A stretch of 64,000 bases of DNA from Malania oleifera (taxonomy: Eukaryota > Streptophyta > Magnoliopsida > Santalales > Ximeniaceae), in contig NC_080421.1 in assembly GCF_029873635.1 (NCBI RefSeq), positions 38,792,617 through 38,856,616 on the forward strand, written 5' to 3'. This document shows positions 1 through 11,229 of this stretch, piece by piece (positions within the stretch are counted from its first letter, which is position 1; each line of letters begins with the position of its first letter). The notes below the pieces were generated by a model. The model had not been told where the DNA came from. It searched no databases and saw only the letters and a list, made by a program, of their open reading frames with translations. A program made the position numbers and the translations under genes.

Positions 1-78
1 ATAGAAGTGGCTTCTTGGGAGCTCAAGGAGCAGATCAGACAAAAATAGCCGCAACTGCTCCAGGAAGTCCAGATGTAA
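1..78 (+). pseudogene. Gypsy pol C-terminal end (chromodomain region), partial
   Basis: Frame 1 reads a short tail containing SWELKEQIRQK, which matches the usual end of the integrase-chromodomain region of Tekay/Del-type Ty3-Gypsy polyproteins, where a W-E-x-x-x-x-I/M-R motif is followed by the stop. A TAG at 46-48 comes before the TAA at 76-78, so the copy is probably dead. The rest of gag-pol lies left of the window. The link to the LTR at 334 rests on spacing and on the typical 3' end sequence between them. Family assignment is from motif memory only. Confidence 0.55.
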
Positions 79-333
79 TTAGGAAATATAAGTAAATATG
101 TAGTATTTCTTTTGCAGGTACATGTAATATTTTAGTTAGTAAGTGGTATTTTAGTTTTAGGGGAAATTTTTTTTTGGTATATGTAATCTCCCAGGACTTG
201 AAATGTAACCACGATATTCCTCCGCCATAAGTGAGGGTAAATAATAAAATAAGTAGACCATTTTGCTTAATAAGGGATGATGAATTATATGAATAGTAAA
301 TTTTAAGGACGAAATTTTATGAGGAGGGGAGAA
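79..333 (+). other. Gypsy 3' untranslated region and polypurine tract
   Basis: This is the non-coding stretch between the pol end and the LTR. It ends in AAGGACGAAATTTTATGAGG and then a purine run at 321-333 directly before the LTR start TGTAAT. This GGACGAAATTT then purine-tract arrangement is the standard 3' end of plant chromovirus-like Gypsy elements, where the tract primes plus-strand DNA synthesis. Confidence 0.6.
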
Positions 334-417
334 TGTAATTACCTGAATAATAATGGTATTTAAATAATAAAGAAGAAGGGAAATGGAAACAGAAACAGAA
401 ATAGAAGGAGGCAGCAG

Positions 418-660
418 ACTTCGTCGACAAATGCGAGCACTTTAGGAGTAATAACCGAGAAATTTAGATCAAGGACTCGTCGACGAACATAGGGGATTTG
501 TCGACAAGGATAACATAGGGTCTTGTTAACGAGGGTGAGTTTCTTCTACGAGAAGATACCGAGAGGGGTTTTGGGGCAACTATGAATTTCGCCAACGAAG
601 GGGAGAGTTCGTTGAAGAGGAGCCTTCTTGACCTTGTCGACGAAGGCCAGTGTATAAATA
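418..660 (+). promoter_or_regulatory. Gypsy LTR promoter: GTCGAC palindrome cluster plus TATA box
   Basis: At least five versions of a TTCGTCGACGAA palindrome occur between 418 and 645 (for example CTTCGTCGACAAA, ACTCGTCGACGAAC, CTTGTCGACGAAGG). A TATAAATA box follows at 653-660. The same layout recurs in the other Gypsy LTRs here. That the palindromes bind a regulator is inference from position and repetition. Confidence 0.5.
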
Positions 661-944
661 GCCCGAACTTCATTTTTAAGCATAATTTTCGGCACATAAC
701 TCTCTCTCTCTCCTCCCTTCGGTCTCCCCCTCCTCTCTCTTTGATTTTGGCCCCGTTAGTCACTGGGTCAACGATTTGAGGCCACCACGATGCTCCTGGG
801 GAAGTTTTCTCCAAATCTGTTGGAACAAATCGCTGGTGGAAGTTAGTCAAAATTCATCCCTAAGTTGAGGTAAGACTTTTTATTCGAAATTTGGTCTTTC
901 CACAGTTGAAGGAATTGATGTACTCGAATAAATACTAAAGTTTA

Positions 945-3342
945 TAAAATTAGGAATAGCTTCCCAAGAGGGGGGATGAATTGGCTTTTAAAATTTTCTT
1001 TTAATTCCTTTTTAGAATTCTTAAACTTATTTTATTTCTTTTAACCAATTTGTGACTTATTTTGTTTAATTTGTTAAGCACTTAAGAACTTAGTTTCTTT
1101 ATTTAATCCTTAACTATACAAACATCCAATCATTCCACCAAACCAATCAACTATAATTAGAAAGCAAACAAACAAGCCAATACACAACACTTATGTAATA
1201 TAAAAACTCAAAATGGTTGTTTGTTGATATTTGCAAAATTTGAACCAAGCCCTGTAGTGAATGAGAATATATACTTGCTGATGTAAAACCCTTTATAAAT
1301 GAATCAAATCACTCTTTCCAAATATTTAGAACTCAAATAAACTCTTGGTAAATTTATCTTTGGGATGTTAACCAAGTAACGTACTCCCGTATGGTTTCTG
1401 CAAGATATAGTGTAACCAACGTACTCCCTTTTAGTTTCCGCAACCCAAATCAAATTTAAACCTTAAGTTTGTTTGATTTCCAAATATACGTAGTTTATAT
1501 GATTTTTAAATTTAAATCATCAACGCAATTTAAATATGCATTGAAAATAAAGAATAGGGAAAGGGAGAGTGAGACGGAGAATTTTACGAGGTTCGGTTTC
1601 AACACAGCCTACGTCCTCGTCTTTGGCAAACCACCAAAGGATTCACTAAACCTGTTCCGTTGACGGGTGGAACAAACCTTTACAACATTACTTTGTTAAG
1701 GTTAGAGCCCGCCTTCTCCAAATGATGTCCCCTAATTCGATCACTCCTTTAGGCTAGAGCCCGCTTCTCTAAGAAATATCCCCTTGCTTAGCCAATGATC
1801 CAAATAATCCTTGGAACATCAAAGAACAACAAGAAAACAAGATAAGATCTGCGTACAAGTATACTCTCTCAAACTCTCAAAAAGCAAGTTAGTACAATTT
1901 CAGTACTATATACTTCAATGTAAAATATCAATAAGAAATAGAATGAAGCTCAAGTGTAAAATTCACCAATATCCTTCTTAGAAGAGGATTAGCAGTTGGA
2001 ATTCAAAGGAAGAAGGATTAGTACTTCAGAATATCTCAACAAAAGAGATTTGCAATGAGTGAGTAAGAGAATTTTGGAAGAACAAGAGTGCTTTTAACTT
2101 CTCAAAACAGATTTTTCAATTCTTAGATATATTTTGATTTATAAAAGCATGTATTTATAGGCTTTCAAACTTGTTTCCCTATTGCAAAAGTTTCCTTTCA
2201 GAGTTTCCCAAAATTTTAGAAAGTTTGGAGCTCAAACGGCTATATTTTAAAATATTATAATTTAAAAAATTTCTCCGTTGAATAGTGTTCAGATATCTGA
2301 GGATTCTAGTTTAGATGTCTGAAGTTCCTGAAATCCCTTTAAAAATGTACTATACACAGAGTCAGATGTCTGAAGAGAGGGTTTAGACGTCTGAGGTGTA
2401 GGGTTCAGATGTATAAAGTGCCGGGTTCAGATGTCTGAACAGCTACTGCCTTTTTTAATTCTATCCAGAAAATCTTTAGACGTCTCAAGTGTCGAGTTCA
2501 GACGTTTGAGGTCATTTTATGTGCTGTTCAGTCATCTAAAGTCCCTCCCGTGAACAGTAATCAGATGTCTGATAGTAGTGATCCCGTTTCAGTGTTTTGG
2601 CCATAACATTTTCTATATAACTCCAAATTAGGTGTTCTTGGCATCAAAAGAAAGCTAAGAGAAAATCTTACAACGTTCATGTTGAACACATTTTAAAATA
2701 ATAAGCTCTTGATAGAGAAAAATTCACCTCAATGCGACTATATAAAAACTGACAACATTTGGAAGAACTTTTTTTGGTGCTTTTCATTCCAAAAATGATT
2801 CTAACCCTTTTAAAATAATTTTTTATCTTATAAAAATATTTTTCAAGTATTTTAAAAGGTATCTAGGTTTAAGAAGTTAACCTAAGAGTTTCAAAATATT
2901 TCAAACGATATTTTAAATATTAAAGCACTTACATGAGACTTCTAAGACATTAACATTCTAGGTTCTTGAGTCTTATGCTTTGTCCTTGGATTGAGTTCAT
3001 CTTTTCTTCAAGCTTCCATATTCTTTGAGCTTTCTCACTTTGTCTTTCTTTGGCTCTTTTTACTTTAATATTCCTTGACTTTCAACAACTCATTTATGTC
3101 CTCATATTCTTCAAGTTTTAATATATCATCTTTAAATCTATGTTTTGACTCTTTTAAACTTCATTTGATCCTTGTGAGCACTTTGACCTTGCTTTCATCA
3201 TATTTGATCCTTGTGGGCACTTTGACCTTGCTTTCTCATAAATGAGCCCTGAAACAATATTACTCACACAAATATGTTAAATTCCACTTATTTGTTAGCA
3301 TCAAAACAAGATAACAAGATTTTAAGCCTTGTAAGACCAACA
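945..3342 (-). repeat. 3' LTR of the SIRE-like element
   Basis: About 2,398 bp, matching 7385-9762 along its whole length with scattered substitutions and small indels. On the minus strand it starts TGTTGGTCTTACAAGG directly after the polypurine tract at 3343-3357. The final CA at 945-946 has decayed to TA. Confidence 0.85.
2152..2590 (-). promoter_or_regulatory. SIRE LTR (3' copy): GACGTC palindrome array and TATA box
   Basis: Around ten degenerate copies of TTCAGACGTCTGAA lie at about 2285-2575, for example TTCAGATGTCTGAA and TTTAGACGTCTGAGG. On the sense (minus) strand they precede a TATAAATA box at 2152-2159. Several copies have ATGT where the palindrome needs ACGT, the change expected from deamination of methylated cytosine. 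Confidence 0.5.
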
Positions 3343-4274
3343 ATCTCCCCCTTTTTTATAATGACAAATAAGGAGCAAAAAATTGAGTAAGTCTTAAAAA
3401 GGCTCCCCCTTTCAATATACTTCATCTTAATAAAATCAATATTAATTTCATCAATCATGCTCATTAATACTTAAATACTTCTTTTGAATAGATATAATGT
3501 TCATGCTCAATTTTTGTTTCACAACTTCTCCCCCTTTCGACATCAATCAAAAAGAAAAAAGAAATGATTTAAATTCAAATACAAATCATTTTAAACATAT
3601 CAATAACCATGTATTCCAAACATATGTACACACTCAAGTTATTGTTTTTCAATATAGCTGATATTAATTTGATGGTTTTTATGATACCAATTTAAAATTT
3701 AAAATTTAATTCATGATATCAATTGATTAATGATTCATGACACTCCTCCTGAATTTAATACATTCAGTTTTGTTATTAATTTTGCTTTTATCATCCCACG
3801 TAAAATATTGAATCATATCATGTATCAAATATCAATATCATGCTAAGATCATCAATGTCACATCATGCTCATAGACATAATCATGCTCATAAATAATTTG
3901 ACTTTATGATACCAAGTGAGCTTTTAGATTTGATATCTATTGAAATTTTTAACATGTGAAACCAAAAATACTTTGTAAATACCAAAGCTTAATATCACAT
4001 AATGTATAGTTCATGGATACCAATATAACTACTATATCTTTCATAACTCATAGATAAAAAACAATATGTTTATCCATATGATTCATTTAAAATCATGTAT
4101 GTTCAAGAATTATCCTTGTATCAAAAATTTATGCTTAAGCTCAATAATCTTATTCTTAATTTTCAATATAGTGAACCATACTATCAATATAAATCAAGTC
4201 AAGTTAATTAATACACATGTAGCATATCAACACATCACATGTAAGCAAGTAAGCATGTAGCATGTAACATTAAG
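3343..4274 (-). other. SIRE internal 3' region with polypurine tract
   Basis: No open frame survives. The minus strand begins the LTR after AAAAAAGGGGGAGAT (3343-3357), the polypurine tract typical of SIRE-like Copia. Further upstream, near 3530-3550, the minus strand holds a GTCGAAAGGGGGAGAAG stretch resembling the spacer between RNase H and the LTR in this lineage. The rest is AT-rich and unassignable. Confidence 0.5.
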
Positions 4275-5284
4275 TAGGGGTGAGCAAATGGTCGGTTCGG
4301 TCAAATTCGTTTAATTAACCGAATTAACCAAAAATTTCGATTAAAGAATCTTGTTAACCGAACTGACCGAACCGTTTGGTCTCACTGAACCGAAGCCAAC
4401 TGAATTTATTTTCGGGTAATTCGGTTAACCGATTTTAACCTTGAAATGAGGAACGGAAGGGGGAAAGGTGTACTAAACTGGTGTATGTGTATCCGTCTGA
4501 AACAAGGAAAGGTGGGGGAAGGTTGAAGCCTTGAAGTCCTGAGTCACTGAGTGCAGATCCATAGCCATGCCCACGCGAGGGAAGAGCCGATCGAAGAGGG
4601 ATTCAGGATTAGGACGGGTCATGAACTGGGAAGACTGGAAGAGGGGCTCAGGCGAAGCCGCGAAGCCAGGAAGAGGTGATTCGCGAAGAGGGAGAACCAA
4701 AGAACTGAGAAGTGGAGATTGATGTGGAGGAAAGGTGGTTGGTTAGGGAGACGATTGGGCTCGGGCGAGCTTGATGCCAGTGAGGAGGAGCCGCCGAGCC
4801 GGGGTGGTTCTCTGTGAATTGCTCTGTGCGCGAGACTGTGAGAGAATAAAAATGAGAATGAGAGGGAGCCTGTGTGCTGGTGACGATGGCCAGCGACGAC
4901 GATGGCGATGGTTGCAGGCGATAGCATTGTGTGAAGATGGTGGTGCGAACTGTGGTGGATTGAGCTCGAGTGAGCGAGAGAGAGGCGGCCTTCTGACTTC
5001 TGAGTTTCTGAGAGCACTTAGAGTGAGACGGAGAGTGAGAGCTAAGAGGGAATGGAAATATAGAAGATAACAGGATTTTTTATAATTTAAATTTAAAATT
5101 TAATTAATTATTAATTCGGTTAATCGGTTAACCGAATTAATGTTTTCTATTCACCGAACCGAAACCCGATTCCCCGAAATATTGGAATGTATAACTGAAC
5201 CGACCGAACTAGTTTTTTTAACCGAACCGAACCGATCAATTTCGGTCGATTAATTCGGTTTTCCCCAAATTATGCTCACCCCTA
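4275..5284. mobile_element. Non-autonomous hAT-type element with long subterminal inverted repeats
   Basis: It begins TAGGGGTGAGCA and ends TGCTCACCCCTA, perfect 12-bp inverted termini. The flanks ACATTAAG (4267-4274) and ACATCAAG (5285-5292) are an 8-bp target duplication with one mismatch, the size typical of hAT. The outer 150 bp on each side are dense in GGTTCGG/AACCG motifs in opposite orientation and could fold into a hairpin. The core (about 4440-5070) is GC-richer than its surroundings and encodes no protein I recognise. It lies inside the SIRE-like element, so it arrived later. Confidence 0.8.
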
Positions 5285-5415
5285 ACATCAAGGCACTTAT
5301 ATAATAAGCTCAGATTAATATTTTCTTTATATTTACTTAAGTTAAGCCTTGTAAAAAGTTATCCTATGATTTTGGCCAACAATGCCATTTTCTATTTTAT
5401 ATATGTGTGAAGTCA

Positions 5416-7326
5416 TTATTTTATTTTTGGTACCCATATTTTCTTGGGTCCGAAGGATTTTTCAAGGGAGGTTTCTTTTATTTTCCATACTTGTTTGGTC
5501 TTAACATCTTTCCTCTTAAACGGGCATTCAAATTTTATATGCTCATTTTTCTTGCATTGATAGCATATGGTGTTTGTGTAGGCATTAGAAGATGTGCAAG
5601 TATAATCTTTGGATTCTTTTGAGAAATATCTCATGAAAGAATTCTTTTTCTTTTTATTTTCAATTCCATTGAAACCAATTCCTTCTTTATTTAAAGACAT
5701 TCTTTGTAAGTCAATCATCTTATCAAAGTTTTCCTTTCCTTTTGTGAAGTTGTAAATAATTTTATCCTTATCTTTGATTTGATTCTTGAGATCATTTAAT
5801 TCTATGTTTTTCTTGTACTCAACCTTCTTCTGAGATTTCTCTAACTCTAGAGATAATTTTCTTATTCTATTCTCTAATTCAAAAATATACATATCTTTCT
5901 CATATACAGTAGAGGATAAGGATCAAAGGTCTTCCATCATTTGGTCATTCTTGCTTCCTAGTTTCTCAATTTTCAAGTTGTTTTCTTTTTCAGTAAGATT
6001 TTTGGATTCTATTTCTTTCATTACTGATTCATACTTATGTTCTAATTACTTGAGTTTTGAGTCTTTATCTCTTTTAGCATTCTTTAGGAATTCTAATTCT
6101 TTCATTAAACTTTCATTCTTATTCTTCAATGAGGTGTTTTGTTTATTTGCTTTCATCAGCATCTTATGTATTTTGAATAAATCATTTTGAAGTTCATCAT
6201 AAGATAACATACCCTCATCACTTGATTTATCACTACAAGAATTATTTGAAGATTTAGTTGAGGAAATTTCTTCGTTATCCCATGCCATAAAGCACGTGTA
6301 AGCAACCTCTTGGTCACTTATTTCATTCTCCAAACTACTTGTACTATTCCAAGTAGTGGTTTTCATGGCCTTCTTTTTTTTCTTTTTAGACTCTTTCTTT
6401 AATAGTGGACATTTCGGTTTTATATGTCCAATTTTATTGCAATTATAGCATGTAGGGGTTTTATTTTTAGAATTATTTTTGTTGATTTCTTCTTTTGATT
6501 CAATCTGATTTAGATTTTTGATTTCTTCTCTTGAATTTGTTTCTCCTTCTTAGTATCCTTGCTAACTTTTTAGATATGAAGGCTTCTTCATTTTCATCCA
6601 TTTCACTACTTGAGTTTTCTTTTAAGACTTTAAAGGCTATTTTTTCTTGGGCTTTGGTTTTCCCACTCTTTTCATTCATTGTCATTTCATATGTAAGGAG
6701 AGAACCTATAAGTTCATCTAAGGAAGTGTTTTTCAAATTTCTTCCTTCGGATATGGTAGTGACTTTTGATTCCCATACGGTTGGTAGCCCTCTAAGAATT
6801 TTCCTTATCATTTCATAAGTAGTGTAGGTTTTTCCTAGTGCATTAGGGAATTGATTATGTGAGTGAACCTAGTAAATATATTTGTAATTGATTCGTCCGG
6901 GTTCATCTTAAAGGCTTCATACTCGCTTGTGAGCATATCAACCCTATTATCCCTAACATCCGTTGTTCCTTAATAAGTAACTTCTAGCTTATCCTATATC
7001 TCCTTGGCTGATTTACAAATCATTACTCAATTAAATTCGTTAGCATCCAAGGCACAATATAAAGCATTCATGGCACTAGAGTTTATTTGCAATATTTTAT
7101 AATCTCTTTCATTCATGTCTTTCTTTTCCTTTGGTATTTGTTTTCCATCTACTAATGTGGTAGGAATTAGATTACCGTTTGTGACAACCTCCCAAGCTTT
7201 CCAATCCATGGCTTGAATGTATATTTGCATTCTCTTTTTTCAAAATGTATAGTTTTGTCCACAAAAGATTAGTGACCTAATTGAAGATTGTCCCTCTCCA
7301 AAGGGAGCTACGCCTAAGTTAGCCAT
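5416..7326 (-). pseudogene. SIRE-like Copia gag, degenerate
   Basis: The minus-strand start at 7326 reads MANLGVAPFGEGQSS, the usual N terminus of this gag family. The FW dipeptide expected about 28 codons in has become F-stop. The core domain continues through several frames (MDWKAWEVV near 7205, LRGLPTVWESKV near 6790). A CCHC zinc knuckle CYNCNKIGHIKPKC lies at about 6404-6451, followed by a lysine-rich link, an acidic segment and a coiled-coil-like stretch around 6060-6170. A second knuckle, CYQCKKNEHIKFEC, lies near 5490-5560. The frame ends in GPKKIWVPK, which in intact relatives lies just before protease, so pol is missing from this point on. Gag packages element RNA; this copy has several stops and shifts. 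Confidence 0.8.
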
Positions 7327-7365
7327 TTAGATCTTTTTATAGCTTCTAGTTTAAGAGTTGCTATA

Positions 7366-7384
7366 ATCCCGCTCTAATCCCAAT
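7366..7384 (-). promoter_or_regulatory. Degenerate primer-binding site of the SIRE-like element
   Basis: Directly after the 5' LTR end, the minus strand reads TTGGGATTAGAGCGGG. This resembles TTGGTATCAGAGC, the site complementary to the 3' end of initiator methionine tRNA, with a few substitutions. Confidence 0.5.
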
Positions 7385-9762
7385 TGAAATTAGGAATAGC
7401 TTCCCAAGAGGAGGGTGAATTGGCTTTTAAAATTTTCTTTTAATTCCTTTTTAGAATTCTTAAACTTATTTTATTTCTTTTAACCAATTCATAACTTATT
7501 TGTTTAATTTGTTAAGCACTTAAGAACTTAGTTTCTTTATTTAATCCTTAACTACACAAACATCCAATCATTCCACCAAACCAATCAACTATAATTAGAA
7601 AGTAAACAAACAAGCCAATACACAACACTTATGTAATATAAAAACTCAAAATAGTTGTTTGTTGATATTTGTCAAATTTGAACCAAGTCCTGTAGTGAAT
7701 GAGAATTTATGCTTGCTGATGTAAAGCCCTGTATAAATGAATCAAATCATTTTTTTCAAATATTTAGAACTCAAATAAACTCTTGGTAAATTTATCTTTG
7801 GGATGTTAACCAAGTAACATACTCCCGTATGGTTTCCACAAGATATGGTGTAACCAACGAACTCCCTTTCGGTTTTCGCAACCCAAATCAAAATTAAACC
7901 TTAAGTTTGTTTAATTTCCAAATATACGTAATTTATATGATTTTTAAATTTAAACCATCCAAGCAATTTAAATATGCACTGAAAATAAAAAATAGGGAAA
8001 GAGAGAGAGACGGAGATTTTTATAAGTTCGGCTTCAACACAGCCTACGTCCTCGCCTTTGGCAAACCACCAAAGGATTCACTAAACCTGTTCTGTTGACG
8101 GGTGGAACAAACCTTTACAACACTCTTTTGTTAAGGTTAGAGCCCGCCTTCTCCAAACGATGTCCCCTCGTTCGGTCACTCCTTTAGGTTAGAGTCTGCC
8201 TCTCTAAGCAATATTCACTTGCTTAGCCAACGATCCAAACAATCCTTGGAACGTCAAAGAATTACAAGAAAACAAGATAAGATCTGTGTACAAGTATACT
8301 CTCTCAAAGAGCAAGTTAGTACAATTTCAGCATTATATACTTCAATGTAAAATATCAATAAAAAAATAGAATGAAACTCAAGTGTAGAATTCACCAATAT
8401 CCTTATTAGAAGAGGATTAGCAGTAGGAATTCAAAGGAAGAAGGATGAGTACTTCAGAATATCTCAGCAAAAGAGATTTGTAATGAGTGAGCAAGAGAAC
8501 TTTGGAAGAACAAGAGTGCTTTCAGTTTCTCAAAACAGATTTTTCAATTCTTGGATATATTTTGATTTGCAAAACCATGTATTTATAGGCTTTCAAACTT
8601 GTTTCCATGTTGCAAAAGTTTCCTTTGAGAGTTTCCCTAATTTTTAGAAAGTTTGGAGCTTAAAAGGCTATATTTTAAAATATTAGAATTTAAAAAATTT
8701 CCCGTTGAACAGTATTCAGATGTATGAGGATTCGAGTTCAGATGTCTGAAGTTCCTGAAACCCCTTTAAAAATGTACTGGGCACAGGGTCAGATGTCTGA
8801 AGAGAGGGTTCAGACATTTGAGGTATAGGGTTCAGATGTCTGAAGTGCCAGGTTCAGACGTCTGAACAGCTACTGCCTCTTTTAATTTTGTCCAGAAAAT
8901 CTTCAGACGTCTGACGTGTCGAGTTCAAACGTCTGAGGTCGTTCTGTGTGCTGTTCAGTCATCTGAAGTCCCTCTTGTGAACAGTGTTCATATGTTTGAT
9001 AGTAGTGATCCCGCTTCAGTGTTTTGACTATAACGTTTTCTGTATAATTCCAAATTAGGTGTTCTTGGTGTCAAACGAAATCTAAGAGAAAATCCTACAA
9101 CTTTCATGTTAAACACATTTTAAAATAATGAGATATTGATAGATAAAAATTCACCTCAATGCAACTGTATAAAAACTGACAGCATTTGGAAGAACTCTTT
9201 TTGGTGCTTTTCATTCCAAAAATGATTCTAACCCTTTTAAAATAATTTTTGACCTTATAAAAATATTTTTCAAGTATTTTAAAAGGTATCTAGGTTTAAG
9301 AAGTTAACCTAAGAGTTTCAAAATATTTCAAACAATATTTTAAACATTAGAGCACTTACATGAGACTTCTAAGACATTAACATTCTAGGTTCTTGAGTCT
9401 TCATGCTTTGTCCTTGGATTGAGTTCATCTTTTCTTCAAACTTCCATATTCTTTGAGCTTTCTCACTTTGCCTTTCTTTGACTCTTTTGACTTTAATATT
9501 CCTTGACTTTCAACAACTCATTCATGTCCTCATATTCTTCAAGTTTTATCTTTAAATCCATGCTTTGACTCTTTTAGACTTCATTTGATCCTTGTGAGCA
9601 CTCTAACCTTACTTTCATCATATTTGATCCTCGTGGGCACTTTTACCTTACTTTCTCATATATGAGCCTTGAAACAACATTACTCACACAAATATGTTAA
9701 ATTCCACTTGTTTGTTAGCATCAAAACAAGATAACAAGATTTTAAGCCTTGTAAGGCCAACA
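7385..9762 (-). repeat. 5' LTR of the SIRE-like element
   Basis: About 2,378 bp, TGTTGGCCTTAC to TTTCA on the minus strand. It is the better-preserved copy, with intact termini, while its partner at 945 has lost the CA. It drives the gag transcript from a TATAAAT box at 8581-8587. Confidence 0.85.
8581..9010 (-). promoter_or_regulatory. SIRE LTR (5' copy): palindrome array and TATA box
   Basis: One perfect copy, TTCAGACGTCTGAA, lies at 8853-8866. Near copies include 8737-8750 and 8831-8844 (both TTCAGATGTCTGAA) and others out to about 9000. All lie upstream of the minus-strand TATA box at 8581-8587. The ACGT core resembles plant bZIP sites; binding is inference. Confidence 0.5.
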
Positions 9763-10167
9763 TTTTAATTCTGAGAATTATCATTTTCAGGGTACTACTT
9801 AGGGTTTCCTACAGGTGTAAGACTAGTATTATAGAGGGGCTTTTCAGTTACCAAGTAAGGGGATAAATTAAAACAGTTAATTTTTCATTGAAATTACTAT
9901 TATTTAATAATAGAATAATTTTTAGAAAGCATGTGATTATATATGAGTATAATTGAGAAAATGTAAGTTTGGGAAAATACTGTAATTGTATAGGAAATGT
10001 GATTTCAGAACGGAATATATGGTTTCATTCAATTCATGTGGCGTGAATATTATTTTATAAATATATATGATATCATGTTAAGTTAGATTTGCAAAATAAA
10101 ACATGTTTACAAATCTTTTCAGGAATAACATGATAAACGCAGTAAATTATGATTTCAGAATATATGA

Positions 10168-10280
10168 TATGTTCAGCGCAAGGCCGTAATTGATCATCGG
10201 TGCAAGGCCATAATTATTCATGTTATTCGGCGCAAGGCCACATTTATTCATGTTTTTCGGCACGAGGCCGTAATTATTAT
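10168..10280 (+). repeat. Minisatellite inside the Gypsy LTR (CGGCGCAAGGCCG type)
   Basis: Four units of about 30 bp share CGGCGCAAGGCCGTAATT with changing tails. The same unit type recurs at 57100-57235. LTRs at 50553 and 52100 carry a different unit in the matching position. Confidence 0.7.
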
Positions 10281-11229
10281 GTTAATATAAGATTTAGAAT
10301 ATGTTATTATTTGATTTATGATAAACTGTATATGTTTATGTACTATATGTTATAAGAACTTGGGTGTTAGTTTAGTTTAGTTTCAGGAGTACAGTACCGT
10401 AACTTATAGATCAAATATCTATGATTAGATTGGTGCTAACCACCCCGCGAACGGGTTGGAAATGGATAGTCGATGTGGCTTTCAGTGTACAGTGTAGACG
10501 TCCACCTAGCAGTCTGGACCTGGGTGTGGCGAGCCCATCGTACTTACAGACATTTTTAACTCGGCAGTGGTCGGCCAACCATTGTCGGGTCCTGCCTTCG
10601 GACTGCACAACCCGTCATGGGGGATAATACATGACATCAGCTAACTATACATCCTGAGTAGTTTTTAGTATTATAGATTATATTAGATAATATATGATTT
10701 GTATGATTACTTGGAAATATGAAATTATATGTTTATCTAATCATATTATGATTTATGTTTTATGGTATGTGAAATGTATGGTATATGTATTACAACATTA
10801 AATATTCATGTTGTAATACAACTGATTTTAATTTATCTACCCTTACTGAGAGGTGTCTCACTCCAAGTTTAAATTATTTCAGGAAACCCGGAGGGACCGG
10901 CGGGTCAGGGCCGTTGCTGAGTGAGTTGAACTTCTCTGCTAGAAGGGTAAGTTCTGATTTAGGTTCAGGAGATTTATGTTATAAGATCCTAGGTTTATCT
11001 TGATCATTTTAGGGATTGTATATATAAATAGAGTATCTTTGGGAATATAGTAGACTCTGGTATTATGTAATTATTGGTTGATGAATGTAATTTACATTTA
11101 CTGCTGCCTAAGTTCTGCTGTGTATGACAGGTGTCCCCGCTACCCATGAGTTCGGGTTGACTATTTTATTTATTCTACTTTTATTATATAAATATCTAAG
11201 GAGGTCGTTACAATAATGGTGATTAATGA

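Larger units (their letters stand above)
945..9762 (-). mobile_element. SIRE/Maximus-like Copia element, pol deleted
   Basis: Two LTRs of about 2.4 kb flank a 4-kb internal region. On the minus strand the order is 5' LTR (9762 down to 7385), a degenerate initiator-Met tRNA primer site, gag, the tail before protease, a 3' region, a polypurine tract and the 3' LTR (3342 down to 945). Protease, integrase, reverse transcriptase and RNase H are absent, so it could only move with help from another element. LTR termini are TGTTGGTCTT and TTTCA. It sits inside a Gypsy LTR with a near-perfect 5-bp duplication and was itself hit by a hAT-type element. Confidence 0.85.
334..11212 (+). mobile_element. 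Gypsy 3' LTR interrupted by a SIRE-like Copia element
   Basis: The LTR starts TGTAATTACC at 334, stops at 944, resumes at 9768 and ends GGTCGTTACA at 11212. The two halves join to give the same order of blocks seen in the solo LTRs at 49680, 51203 and 56095. These blocks are GTCGAC palindromes, a TATA box, the AGCCACCACGA block, a tandem repeat, the TACTGAGAGGTGTCTCAC block and the GTTACA end. It follows a pol end and polypurine tract, so it is a 3' LTR rather than a solo LTR. The Copia insertion left a 5-bp duplication, GTTTA at 940-944 and TTTTA at 9763-9767 (one mismatch). Confidence 0.8.

Noticed and set aside
464-850. 128-codon minus-strand frame across the Gypsy LTR promoter
   Set aside because: It lies in LTR control sequence, is antisense to the element and matches no protein. 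It comes from the non-random palindrome-rich DNA.
4619-5070. Overlapping 132- and 99-codon frames in the small hAT-type element
   Set aside because: Both strands are open because the core is GC-rich. The peptides are low-complexity and unrelated to transposases.
10168-10280. Regular 30-bp repeats resembling a CRISPR array
   Set aside because: This is a plant nuclear LTR, the units are degenerate, and there are no unique spacers or cas genes.
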